A stretch of 64,000 nt of DNA from Xylanibacter ruminicola (GTDB taxonomy: Bacteria > Bacteroidota > Bacteroidia > Bacteroidales > Bacteroidaceae): assembly GCF_900142525.1 (NCBI RefSeq), contig NZ_FRBD01000007.1, positions 62,001 through 126,000 on the forward strand, read 5' to 3'. Numbering within the stretch: position 1 is the stretch's first letter; every line of letters starts with the position of its first letter. A program made the translations under genes and the position numbers. The notes beneath the pieces were generated by a model. It ran no database searches and had not been told where the DNA came from. It saw only the letters and a program-made list of their open reading frames with translations. Of the stretch, positions 43,328-52,407 are shown one piece after another.

Positions 43328-44881
43328 TTATCTGATGATTATTATCTTTCGGTTGTGGATATAGAGACCTTTACGGGTAGGTCTGGATTTCTGCTGACCT
43401 CCCTGCAAGTTATAATATGTATCTGATTGGTGTAAGCGTTGTGGCATGGTGAGATTACTGATACCAGACGTTACGTTGTGCCAAGTATAGGTAGCCTCGT
43501 ACAAGTTCTCCATTACGCTGCTCAGGTTCTGATCTGTCGCTTCTACGGTCTGGTTAGTACGCGTCTTGGTGAATGTGCATCCGTTGATGAACTTGATATC
43601 CTTGCAGAAGAACAGGCGAACGCCATTGCGATGCGCGATCTGTACGTTGTCGAAGGTGACATCGTAAACGTAGCTTTCAGGGCGTCCGTAAATCATGATG
43701 CCATTATAGTTCTTGTCGTTGCTGTTCTTAGTATTATAACCTGTAGCAGTGACATTCTGTATCAGGATGTTGTGATACTCTGGTGTGGTAGATTTCTTGG
43801 TCTCTGGCGATGCTGCTGCCGTTGCAGGGTCGTTGGGCACCTTATCGTACCAAGCAGTTATCTGGATAGGAGTGGCCACATTCGTCATCGCGCAATTACG
43901 GAAGATGATGTCGTGAACATCGCCACTACGGTCTGTGTTAGATTTGAGTCGGAAACCGCAGTCGGTACCATCGAAAGTCAGGTTTTCGTAGATGATATGG
44001 TGCATATCTATGGTATAGCTGCCTAGTGATGCACCATGTCCGGCTTTGAAATCGCAATTCCATACGTGAATATGATGAGCATTGCTGTCGGTCACGATGT
44101 TGTCGTCGCCAGTATCAATGTCGCAGTTGTATATGTTTGCATATGGCGCCCAGACAGGGATGCCATCGGTATTGTGTGAAGGATCGGATGCCGACGAACT
44201 GGGGGCATAGATGCTGATGTCGTGAACCGTGTTATGAGCACCCGTACCCGATTGTCCTAAGGTGAGGTTGGTGCCGGGTGCATTCTGAATGCGGAAGTTG
44301 CGGAACAGATAACGTTGTCCCTGATGGAATCGGATGATGGAACCACGCTGTAGTCCTGATTCCTTATTCTCTACAGCGTCCCACCATGGACCGCCTTGTC
44401 CTTCGATGATGGAGGTTTCTTTGCTTTCGCCTTCAATCACGATGTCAGAGGCATTGCTTTTGCCTGTGATATATGGTACTTTAGTGATGTGGTCAGGTTG
44501 ATCGCTGTATGCTAGTAGTTTCAGTGTGGCGTTAGCGCATAGGTGTAATACCGTTTTAGAACTAACGGTGATTCGGCCAAACAGCCATTCGCCGGCAGGT
44601 ACTACCACCATGCCGCCACCAGCCTCGTTGGCTGCATCGAGTGCAGCCTGAATGGCAGCGGTGTTATCGGCCGAAGCGCTTGATGCTCCGAAACTGGTGA
44701 TATAGAAAGTGTTAGCTTCGGTGAATGCAGGAAGGTCTTGGGGGAGGTTCACCTCTGTCCATCCCTCAGGGGTGTTCTTGCCAGCCTCTTCTGCGTCCAT
44801 TGAGAAACTGATGACTTGGGCGTTTGCAGTCACACTGGCCGCAAGCATCATAAGTGATAAGAGATAGTTTCGTTTCGACAT
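43328..44881 (-). CDS. polygalacturonase-type glycoside hydrolase GH28
   Basis: A 517-residue secreted enzyme (MSKRNYLL signal, cleavage near NAQ). Beta-helix GH28 motifs carry the catalytic Asp residues: NTDGI, DTGDDNI and GHGASLGS, in order. It cleaves homogalacturonan or another polygalacturonide. The C-terminus YYNLQGGQQ...GLYIHNRKIIIIR resembles a short C-terminal domain common on secreted Prevotella proteins. An upstream in-frame ATG at 44941 lies inside a terminator hairpin, so ATG 44881 is preferred. It lies upstream of CE12-GH3 and downstream of the DUF4957 gene. Confidence 0.92.
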   Translation of the reverse strand: MSKRNYLLSLMMLAASVTANAQVISFSMDAEEAGKNTPEGWTEVNLPQDLPAFTEANTFYITSFGASSASADNTAAIQAALDAANEAGGGMVVVPAGEWLFGRITVSSKTVLHLCANATLKLLAYSDQPDHITKVPYITGKSNASDIVIEGESKETSIIEGQGGPWWDAVENKESGLQRGSIIRFHQGQRYLFRNFRIQNAPGTNLTLGQSGTGAHNTVHDISIYAPSSSASDPSHNTDGIPVWAPYANIYNCDIDTGDDNIVTDSNAHHIHVWNCDFKAGHGASLGSYTIDMHHIIYENLTFDGTDCGFRLKSNTDRSGDVHDIIFRNCAMTNVATPIQITAWYDKVPNDPATAAASPETKKSTTPEYHNILIQNVTATGYNTKNSNDKNYNGIMIYGRPESYVYDVTFDNVQIAHRNGVRLFFCKDIKFINGCTFTKTRTNQTVEATDQNLSSVMENLYEATYTWHNVTSGISNLTMPQRLHQSDTYYNLQGGQQKSRPTRKGLYIHNRKIIIIR

Positions 44882-44917
44882 TTTTTTCTTTAGGTAGTAA
44901 TCCTTGTTATTTTGTAA

Positions 44918-44950
44918 AAAGGGCGAACACCTTGTTAGCATTCGCCCTTT
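44918..44950 (-). terminator. intra-operon terminator between DUF4957 and GH28
   Basis: AAAGGGCGAA (44918-44927) pairs with TTCGCCCTTT (44941-44950). On the minus strand the stem is followed by a run of T, so it should reduce transcription into GH28. No GH28 promoter is visible after it. Confidence 0.75.
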
Positions 44951-44968
44951 CTTTATTAGATCAGCACA

Positions 44969-46660
44969 TTATGGCAGCCAGCGTGGATCGCCAACCTTTG
45001 CCTTAATAGCGTCAGAATTAATCAGTGTATAATCACCAGGCATCAAAGTTCCTTCTGGATTTGGATCCTTGAAAGTCTTCTTTGTTTCGGTAGCCAACTT
45101 GGTTCCATCAAGTGGATTAACCGGAGTGCCGTCGACCTCGCTGATGGCCCAAACCAAGTCGCTTGTGAAGAATACGTTGTCGGTAGTAGGTACAACAGTT
45201 CCAATCCAACCCTTGATACCTTCCTGTGGTTTGGTGTGAACCTCACCACAAGAACCGTAGATAGAGTTCTTGATTGTGATGCCACCCTTCCAAGTACTCT
45301 CCTGCAACTCTATTGCACCACGGCTATTACCAGAGAAGTATGCGAATGTGCAGTGGTCTATCAAGGCTGTGCCACATTCGATATCCTTGCTCTTGGTATT
45401 AACAAACAAACGTGAGCAGTTTGCGAATGTAGAGTTTGTTACCTTGATGTTCTTAATGGCTGCACCCTTGTTGTCTACGTTGGTAACACCATAACCACCG
45501 ATATACTCGAAGATACAGTCGTCGGCAATGAAGTTCTCTACCATGTTGGTGCTACGGATACGAAGTACACCGCGCTTGTAGCGGACATTACATGACTTGA
45601 ATGAAACGGTACCAACAGTAGCATCGCTATTGGGGTTGAACAGATAGGTTCCACCATAGTTGCTGCTTGACTTAGGCTTGCTTTCATCATCGGTAAAATC
45701 AATCTTCTCGAAGTAGATACCACCCAGGTTGACACCATTGGCAAGGTCGAAGTTTCCTGTTACGTTCCAGATAGCGAAGCCCTTAAGGCTAAGGCCTGTA
45801 ACGAACTTGATGTTACCTGTAGTAGAAGGCAGACTAACAGCCCCTAAACGATAGTTCATTCCACCTTGCATAACGATAGTGATATCCTGATCAGGATAGA
45901 GTGTTACCAGTGAGTCGAGGTGCTCTGTACTTACCCATTTCAGACTCTCATCGGCTGAAAGTGAACGGAGATCGACAACAGTTCCGCTATAGGTTTCAGA
46001 TGCGGTAGTCTTAAAGCGCTTCTTTCCCTGATATTTGTCGTCTTTCCATGCCTCAACACGATAGGTTGTTGATGGCTCCAGACCACCAATGATCTTCTCG
46101 CCTGCAGCGTTGTCGTCTTCGGTAACTTCGAACTCAGCAACTGTTTCATCACTTGAATCCTTAATAATAACTAACTTGTCGTAAGACACGCTTGTTGGCC
46201 AACTGATACGTGCCTGAATGTCAATCAGGTCAGTAGCTGCTGGATTAATCAGGTTTGTTGGAAAGTCGGGAGTTGTTGTTGTAATAGAATACTCCTTAGA
46301 CGAAAGTCCTGTATTTGTATTAGCAGAACTGATGTACACGAAATACTCCTTATCATACTCCAGTCCGTCAAAACGACATGTCAATTCTGAGGTGGTGATT
46401 ACCTTAGCTGGTACACTTGCATCTACGGGCACAGCCTTTACTGTATACTGGTTAGCATCAGTATAGTTGTCCCATTTAACGATCATATAGGGAACGTTGT
46501 CCTCATCAAGACCCAACTCCAGATTATCATCATCATTGATGATGGGACGGAAGAGAGCATCGGCCTTGGGGAGATCGTTGTCGCTACTACAGCTGACAAA
46601 TGTTCCCATTCCTGTGGTTACTGCTGCAAGCAGCAACATGGTCTTAAATATCTTTTTCAT
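44969..46660 (-). CDS. SusE-position surface lipoprotein, DUF4957/DUF5123
   Basis: A 563-residue lipoprotein, lipobox FVSC with Cys near residue 24 and SSDND after it, a pattern compatible with surface export. Residues about 45-215 contain two Fn3-like sandwiches (TVKAVPVDASVPAKVITTSE; TTYRVEAWKDDKYQGKKRF). Residues about 230-563 show a right-handed beta-helix (NFIADDCIFEYIGGYGVTN, KNIKVTNSTFANCSRLF) matching DUF4957 and DUF5123. It lies directly after SusD, where SusE-type glycan-binding proteins are encoded, so carbohydrate binding, probably pectic, is the best inference. No lyase or hydrolase catalytic residues are evident. Confidence 0.82.
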   Translation of the reverse strand: MKKIFKTMLLLAAVTTGMGTFVSCSSDNDLPKADALFRPIINDDDNLELGLDEDNVPYMIVKWDNYTDANQYTVKAVPVDASVPAKVITTSELTCRFDGLEYDKEYFVYISSANTNTGLSSKEYSITTTTPDFPTNLINPAATDLIDIQARISWPTSVSYDKLVIIKDSSDETVAEFEVTEDDNAAGEKIIGGLEPSTTYRVEAWKDDKYQGKKRFKTTASETYSGTVVDLRSLSADESLKWVSTEHLDSLVTLYPDQDITIVMQGGMNYRLGAVSLPSTTGNIKFVTGLSLKGFAIWNVTGNFDLANGVNLGGIYFEKIDFTDDESKPKSSSNYGGTYLFNPNSDATVGTVSFKSCNVRYKRGVLRIRSTNMVENFIADDCIFEYIGGYGVTNVDNKGAAIKNIKVTNSTFANCSRLFVNTKSKDIECGTALIDHCTFAYFSGNSRGAIELQESTWKGGITIKNSIYGSCGEVHTKPQEGIKGWIGTVVPTTDNVFFTSDLVWAISEVDGTPVNPLDGTKLATETKKTFKDPNPEGTLMPGDYTLINSDAIKAKVGDPRWLP

Positions 46661-46674
46661 AATGCGTTTCCTAA

Positions 46675-48861
46675 TTATTTGTAGTTTTCTTGTTCAATCG
46701 TTGCTATTTCCACGTTGACACCCTTCTCCATCTTGCTGTCAAGAATCAGGTAGCCGTCGTTATTTAGAACTGAGCTTGCTGAGATAGTCTCGGTGGTGAT
46801 TGGCAACAGATAAGGTACTACACCGCTACCCTGGAGTGCACCATTAGAGTAACCGCGATACAAACGAGTGTAGTAGTCGCTGGCAGCATATACGTCTTTT
46901 CTTGTAATGCCAGTAGCTTCGCCAGCTGCTACAGTAACTTCCTTGGTGTTAGGTGCTGTACCCAGGGTGTATGTGGTGCTGCCATCAGCATTTGCGACCT
47001 TGGTAGGTGTGGTAGTGCCGTAATCTTTACCATCATAAATATAGGTACGTGTACGCTTCAGCATATTGGAACCCCAGTTTACTGATTTCCAGCCTGCAGC
47101 TGTCATTGTGGCATCGTCAACAGGAACTCCTGTCTCGTCAAGAGCTTTATACTTCTCGTTAAACCACTTAATGTCTGATTTGCGGTTGTCTTTACCACTC
47201 TTAGCATACCAAAGTTTGTTTGCCCAAGTGGTGTAGTTGGCTGCCTCTGGATAGTTTGCCAAAACAGTAGGATCGTTCATCAAATCTTCGTTTGCTGCAA
47301 TACCCCAGCAGAGAGCTGTGTACATAGCCTCTTCAATCTTTTTGGCGTAGAGATTCCAACGTACAAGGTCAAACTTACGCAAAGCCTCACTACCAAATTC
47401 CCATGCACGCTCGTCAACGATGGCATTGAAGAAATCTTCTTTTGTATTAAGATTAGCTACATATTCGGTTACATCGTCTGCATAAGTAGGGCTGTTTGCA
47501 AATGCTCGTGCACGAACCTTTGTAAGAGCTTCTTTGGCAATTGATGTAGGACCATTCAGTTCATTCTCAGCCTCGGCCAGCATGAGCAGTACATCAGAGT
47601 AACGCATCAACGGGAAGTTGATACCTGTTCCCTTAGAAGAACCAGAGCCAAGTTCCTTAGCAGCGCGGGCGCGATCCCATTTACCGGCATAGAGGCCAGT
47701 AGATGCTACAGCCTGGATAGTGTCGTTTACGTGCTGGTATTTTGCTACACATACATCACGACGGCTATCGTTGTCGGCAAACGACATGTAGTAGGTCGGT
47801 GTTACAGCCACCTGAGCAGTTGTGTTACCATTAACATTTGTACCAGTGTTGGGTACACCGAAACTCCAACCGATATCTCCTCCGAAATTCTGTACAAAGG
47901 CAACTTCGTAAAGAACCTCTGCATTATTCTCACAGGTATAGTTCATCTCATTGATGAATGACTGCTCGAAGTTTGCATAGAGATCACGTGGCTTCAGCTG
48001 GATGAGTTTCTGACAATAGTCCTTTGCCATCTGGTAATACTGTGTATAAGTCTGTGCTGTCTTCTGCTGGCCATTTACATCTTTATAAGTAACGGTCAGA
48101 GAGTCGGCTGTAACTGTCAGATAGTCGTCAGCACGCTTCATGGTACCGTCCTTTGTCATACCGTAGCCTGCACGGAACAAAGCCAAACGAGCAATCAGAC
48201 CAATAGCGAAATCACGGTTCATACGCTCTATACCACCGGTGTTCACATCGCTCCATTTCATGTTGGGCTCAATGTCAACCAACTGCTGCAGAACACGACT
48301 GTAAACAACGTTCTTGTCAGTACGGGGCTTGTCAATCTCGTCACCCCATTTGGCAGCCTCGTCATAGTAAGGAACGTCGCCGAAGAAGTTGCACATCAGG
48401 TAGTAGCGATAACCCTTCAAACAGGTTGCCTCACCCTTAATCTGCTGCATTTCGTCCTGGCTGCCTATGGCGCTGCCATCAACGCCTGCACGAACCTGAT
48501 TAGCACGCTCGATAGCCTGAAGGTTATTGTCCCATACTTTCTTGACGTCACTCCAGCCTACGTTTCCTGCTCCCTGTAAGGGCCATACTGCTTGACGGTG
48601 GTTGGTGGCAACAGCCTCCTGGACTGCCATAGCTTCCACGTCGGTGTTCTGCATCCATACACCACACATACGGCTGGTGAATGGGTCTTCGCAGAACAGT
48701 ACATATACGCCGTTGATGGCGTTAGTTGCGAACTCTGTAGTACTATAGACCATGTTCTGGTCCATCTGTGAGGGAGATTCAACGTCGAGCATATCATTAC
48801 ATGACGTTAGTCCCAGTATTCCAAGAGCTGCAATTGCAATATATTTATTCTTGAATTTCAT
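46675..48861 (-). CDS. SusD/RagB family surface glycan-binding lipoprotein
   Basis: A 728-residue lipoprotein with lipobox LTSC (Cys near 21). SusD features: TEFATNAINGVYVLF near 45, the helical middle with NNLQAIERANQVRAG near 110, LMRYSDVLLMLAEAENELNG near 425, and DERAWEFGSEALRKFDLVRWN near 490. It works with the SusC encoded 26 bases upstream. At 728 residues it is longer than standard. Its operon context with GH28, CE12 and DUF4957 genes suggests a galacturonide ligand. Confidence 0.92.
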   Translation of the reverse strand: MKFKNKYIAIAALGILGLTSCNDMLDVESPSQMDQNMVYSTTEFATNAINGVYVLFCEDPFTSRMCGVWMQNTDVEAMAVQEAVATNHRQAVWPLQGAGNVGWSDVKKVWDNNLQAIERANQVRAGVDGSAIGSQDEMQQIKGEATCLKGYRYYLMCNFFGDVPYYDEAAKWGDEIDKPRTDKNVVYSRVLQQLVDIEPNMKWSDVNTGGIERMNRDFAIGLIARLALFRAGYGMTKDGTMKRADDYLTVTADSLTVTYKDVNGQQKTAQTYTQYYQMAKDYCQKLIQLKPRDLYANFEQSFINEMNYTCENNAEVLYEVAFVQNFGGDIGWSFGVPNTGTNVNGNTTAQVAVTPTYYMSFADNDSRRDVCVAKYQHVNDTIQAVASTGLYAGKWDRARAAKELGSGSSKGTGINFPLMRYSDVLLMLAEAENELNGPTSIAKEALTKVRARAFANSPTYADDVTEYVANLNTKEDFFNAIVDERAWEFGSEALRKFDLVRWNLYAKKIEEAMYTALCWGIAANEDLMNDPTVLANYPEAANYTTWANKLWYAKSGKDNRKSDIKWFNEKYKALDETGVPVDDATMTAAGWKSVNWGSNMLKRTRTYIYDGKDYGTTTPTKVANADGSTTYTLGTAPNTKEVTVAAGEATGITRKDVYAASDYYTRLYRGYSNGALQGSGVVPYLLPITTETISASSVLNNDGYLILDSKMEKGVNVEIATIEQENYK

Positions 48862-48887
48862 AATCTTGTAAATTGTTTGTTGTTATA

Positions 48888-51800
48888 TTACAGCGTTACG
48901 TTCAAACCAAAGGTAAATGCACGGCTCTTTGGATAAGAAGAGAAGTCGATACCTGGAGTCAGACCAGAGTAGCTGCTATTACGTGCGTAAGAACTTACTT
49001 CTGGGTCGAAGCCTGGATAGCTTGTTATGACAAACAGGTTTGTACCGGTTACATAAGCGCGGAGGCGCTGTACACCGAACTTCTTGGTGATATTCTTAGG
49101 AATAGTATAGCCAATGGTCAAACTCTGCAGACGCAGGAACGATGCATCGTCCATAGCCCAGTCTGTAGGAACAACTACTGCATCACCGGTAGAGAAGGGG
49201 CTCCACATAGCTTTGGCAGCCAGTCCGTTGCCACCCTCGTTCCAGTACTTCAGATCTTCCAGACTCTTAAGCAGTACACCTGTCTCCGGGTTGATGTAAG
49301 AGTAGGCGTTGCTTTGGCTCATCTCTGCACGCATATTAGGATATGTACCTGCGCGATAACGGGATGTCGTCTGAATCTTATTTGCATTGTAGATGTCGTT
49401 ACCCACTTTATATGTGAAGTTCACGTTGAAGTCGAAATCATAGATCTCGCCGCTGAATCCGAAACCTCCGGCAAAGTCAGGGTTAGTATCGCCGATGACA
49501 GTGATATCCTTGGCATCAACAACGCCGTCGCCGTTAAGATCCTTCAGTTTCATTGCACCTGGACGGATACCGATAGTACCACCGAGTAGGGATGTGGTTG
49601 GAACGCCATCCTTCAGGGTATAGGCACCTGTGGTTTCATTATAGCTTGCAAAGTCGTCGGTAGTGTAGTAACCATCACTCTGCCATCCGTATACAAGTCC
49701 GATAGGATCGCCGATACGTACAATGTAATCATCCTGGTTCTTGTTGTCGGTGCTGGCCCAACCGGAAGCGAAGGTCATCTCCTGAAGTCCGTTAGCCAGA
49801 CTCTTTACGTTCGACTTGTCGAAGCCAATGTTGAAGTTAGCATTCAGACGGAAATTCTTATTCTGGATGATTGCTGCATTTAAGGTCAGCTCAACACCCT
49901 TATTGCTGGTAGAAGCAGAGTTCTCCCAGACAGTGGTGTAACCAGGAGCTGCGATGTCGTGGTTAATCAGCAGGTCATCAGTGCTGTTCCAGTAAACATC
50001 AATGTTTCCAGAGAGACGCTCGTGGAAGAAACCGAAATCCAAACCGATATTTCGTGTGGTGCGTTTCTCCCATGTCAGCAGTGGGTTTGCCAGGGTTGTT
50101 GACACAGCCTGTTGTACATTAGCAACATCGCCAACACCATAGCGCTTTTTTGTTACGGCATCACCACTGTTGTAGAGTTGTACATATTGGGTATTACCAA
50201 TCTTATCGTTACCTACCTTACCGTAAGATACACGGAGTTTCAGGTTTGACATCCAGCTACGCACACCTTCCATCCAAGGCTCTTCAATAATACGCCATGA
50301 AGCAGCTGCTGCAGGGAAGAAACCCCACTGGTGTCCACTGCCAAACTGTGAGCTGCCATCCTCACGCAGAGTAACAGTCAGCAGATAGCGGTCAAGGAGT
50401 GTGTAGTTGATACGCCCGAAGAATGAAACCTTATTCTGATTAGCTGCTACATAACCAGTCATAGACTGCATCGTACTGAGATCGAAATTAGCAAATACCT
50501 GTTCGGCGGTGAATGCCTGGCTGAAGTTGTTGGCACTCATTGCGCTATAGTCAGAACGGCTTGAACGAATTTCCTGACCACCCATTACATTCAAGTGATG
50601 GATCTTGTTAATCTTTGTATCATATGTAAGAGTGAAGCTCTCACGGATAGAACGGGTGTTGGTCTTTGTCCAGTCTGCAAGAGGGTTACCACCAACGTAA
50701 GAAGCCTGTGTGGTTGTTGCACCATACCAGTTCTTAACCTCGTTGAATCCATAGGTGTAACCACCCTCCAAGTGAGCTGTAAGTCCCTTCAGAGGAGTTT
50801 TCCAGTCTAAGGCTCCATTGAATACAAAACTACGGTTGTTACGGCGACGCCAGTATTGCTCAGACTGCTCTGCCAGTGACATGTTGGCACGCTGCCATTC
50901 TGTGATTTCGTCATCCGACATCGTTGAGAAATCAGGAGTAATCATACCAGAAAGTCCCTTAGTGGCAACACCATAGAGAGCTTGTTCTGTACGTACTTTA
51001 TATGTACCGCCCTGAGTACCCTGACCATTTGCAATCTGGTCTGTAAGACGAGCGGTCATAGAGAATTTCAGACTCTTGTTGATGTCGTGATTCAACTTGA
51101 AGAGGAATGCAAAACGTGAGAAATCGTTGTTAGGCATCAGACCTGCGTTGAAGTCGTATGTACCTGAGAGGTTGAACTTGGTCTTATCTGTACCTCCCTG
51201 CAAACTCAGGTTGTGGCTCTGAGAAATAACATCGGCACCAAACAAGTCTTCCTGCCAATCAATAGCTTCTATACTCTTATAAAGATAGAGGTCATCGAAT
51301 ACGCCAAACTGCTTGTAGAAAGAATTGAGTGCGCTTTCGCCGCGAAGAGCTGCATATTCGTAGTTTGACATGACGTACTGATAGGTGTCGAGAACGTCCA
51401 TGCGTTTAGACACTTTCTTGGTCTGCAGATAACCGTTATAGTTAACCTGAGTCTTACCACCCTTAGCATTCTTCGTAGTGATAAGAATTACACCATTAGC
51501 TCCTTCAGAACCATAGATGGCAGTTGAAGATGCATCTTTCAGAACTGTAATATCCTCAATGTCGTTAGGTGAAAGGTCACTCATACTTCCACCCTGAAAA
51601 CCATCAATAACGATCAAAGGGGTATTGTCACCTGTGATAGAACCACCACCACGTACGCGAATCAGTACCTCTGCATCAGGAGAACCGTCGGTAGTAGTAA
51701 TGTTAACACCTGCCATTTTACCGGTCAGAGCCTCAGAAACGTTTGATACAGGAACTTTTGCAAGATCCTGACCAGCTACTGTTGCTACAGAACCTGTCAA

Positions 51801-52160
51801 ATCTTTTTTACGTACAGCACCATAACCGATAACTACGATGTCGTTCAGAGTGGTGTTGTCGTCTTCCATCACAACCTTCATGTTTGAGGTTGCATTAACA
51901 ATCTTCGATTTCATTCCGATGTAGGTGATAACTACCTGCTTGCCGCTTTGCAGCTTCAGCTCGAAGTTTCCATTGAAATCGGTGACAGTAGCGTTCTTAG
52001 GACTACCTTTTTCTACAACTGTAGCACCGATAACGGGCTCGTTGGTTGAGTCAAAAACCTGGCCTTTCGCAATAGTCTGTGCCAGCACCTCGGGGGGAGC
52101 CAGAACAAAGAATGCAGCTAAGAGGCAAAGTTTGCACAATCTTCTCATTGCTTGATTCAT
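48888..52160 (-). CDS. SusC/RagA TonB-dependent outer-membrane transporter
   Basis: A 1090-residue transporter: signal peptide (to VLAQ near 28), CarboxypepD-reg-like domain (about 30-110), plug with GYGAVRKKDLTGSVATV near 113 and IYGSEGANGVILITTK near 215, and a barrel ending in TFGLNVTL. ATG 52160 or ATG 52148 can start it. It is the first gene of the operon that carries SusD, DUF4957, GH28 and CE12-GH3. Its promoter and a 37-bp upstream element match those of the SusC at 57564. Confidence 0.93.
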   Translation of the reverse strand: MNQAMRRLCKLCLLAAFFVLAPPEVLAQTIAKGQVFDSTNEPVIGATVVEKGSPKNATVTDFNGNFELKLQSGKQVVITYIGMKSKIVNATSNMKVVMEDDNTTLNDIVVIGYGAVRKKDLTGSVATVAGQDLAKVPVSNVSEALTGKMAGVNITTTDGSPDAEVLIRVRGGGSITGDNTPLIVIDGFQGGSMSDLSPNDIEDITVLKDASSTAIYGSEGANGVILITTKNAKGGKTQVNYNGYLQTKKVSKRMDVLDTYQYVMSNYEYAALRGESALNSFYKQFGVFDDLYLYKSIEAIDWQEDLFGADVISQSHNLSLQGGTDKTKFNLSGTYDFNAGLMPNNDFSRFAFLFKLNHDINKSLKFSMTARLTDQIANGQGTQGGTYKVRTEQALYGVATKGLSGMITPDFSTMSDDEITEWQRANMSLAEQSEQYWRRRNNRSFVFNGALDWKTPLKGLTAHLEGGYTYGFNEVKNWYGATTTQASYVGGNPLADWTKTNTRSIRESFTLTYDTKINKIHHLNVMGGQEIRSSRSDYSAMSANNFSQAFTAEQVFANFDLSTMQSMTGYVAANQNKVSFFGRINYTLLDRYLLTVTLREDGSSQFGSGHQWGFFPAAAASWRIIEEPWMEGVRSWMSNLKLRVSYGKVGNDKIGNTQYVQLYNSGDAVTKKRYGVGDVANVQQAVSTTLANPLLTWEKRTTRNIGLDFGFFHERLSGNIDVYWNSTDDLLINHDIAAPGYTTVWENSASTSNKGVELTLNAAIIQNKNFRLNANFNIGFDKSNVKSLANGLQEMTFASGWASTDNKNQDDYIVRIGDPIGLVYGWQSDGYYTTDDFASYNETTGAYTLKDGVPTTSLLGGTIGIRPGAMKLKDLNGDGVVDAKDITVIGDTNPDFAGGFGFSGEIYDFDFNVNFTYKVGNDIYNANKIQTTSRYRAGTYPNMRAEMSQSNAYSYINPETGVLLKSLEDLKYWNEGGNGLAAKAMWSPFSTGDAVVVPTDWAMDDASFLRLQSLTIGYTIPKNITKKFGVQRLRAYVTGTNLFVITSYPGFDPEVSSYARNSSYSGLTPGIDFSSYPKSRAFTFGLNVTL

Positions 52161-52251
52161 ACTTTTGTTTTTAAGTTATTAATTATACTAGTTTTAAAAT
52201 AGTACTTGTTTTGAATGATGTCGTTATTAGGAGTTAGTCTCTAAATTGCTG

Positions 52252-52259
52252 CAAATTTA
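52252..52259 (-). promoter_or_regulatory. -7 element for SusC at 52160
   Basis: TAAATTTG on the minus strand, 92 bases before the ATG. TTG lies 20 bases upstream of it as a partial -33. Confidence 0.6.
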
Positions 52260-52298
52260 GATAAATTTTTGTGAAAAAACAATTTTTTCTTCTGCTTT

Positions 52299-52335
52299 TA
52301 ACGAAAAACATTACGTAAACGTTTTCGAGTGTAAA
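52299..52335 (-). promoter_or_regulatory. conserved upstream element, copy 2 (LacI-type core)
   Basis: Contains ACGTAAACGTTTTCG with the near-palindrome GTAAAC-GTTTTC. 31 of 37 positions match 57680-57716. Its centre is about 65 bases upstream of the -7 element. Confidence 0.65.
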
Positions 52336-52342
52336 GACAAAA

Positions 52343-52376
52343 AGAGAGGCACTCATTACTTTTTGAGTGCCTCTCT
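52343..52376 (-). terminator. terminator of the SusC/SusD pair at 57564-52408
   Basis: AGAGAGGCACTC (52343-52354) pairs perfectly with GAGTGCCTCTCT (52365-52376), followed on the minus strand by CTTTTTG. It separates the two sus units. Confidence 0.85.
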
Positions 52377-52407
52377 CTAAGAGATTTTATTTAATGAGTT
52401 GTTCCTT

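Noticed and set aside
44882..44941. Longer start for GH28 at ATG 44941
   Set aside because: It lies inside the terminator hairpin and would place 20 residues before a normal signal peptide.
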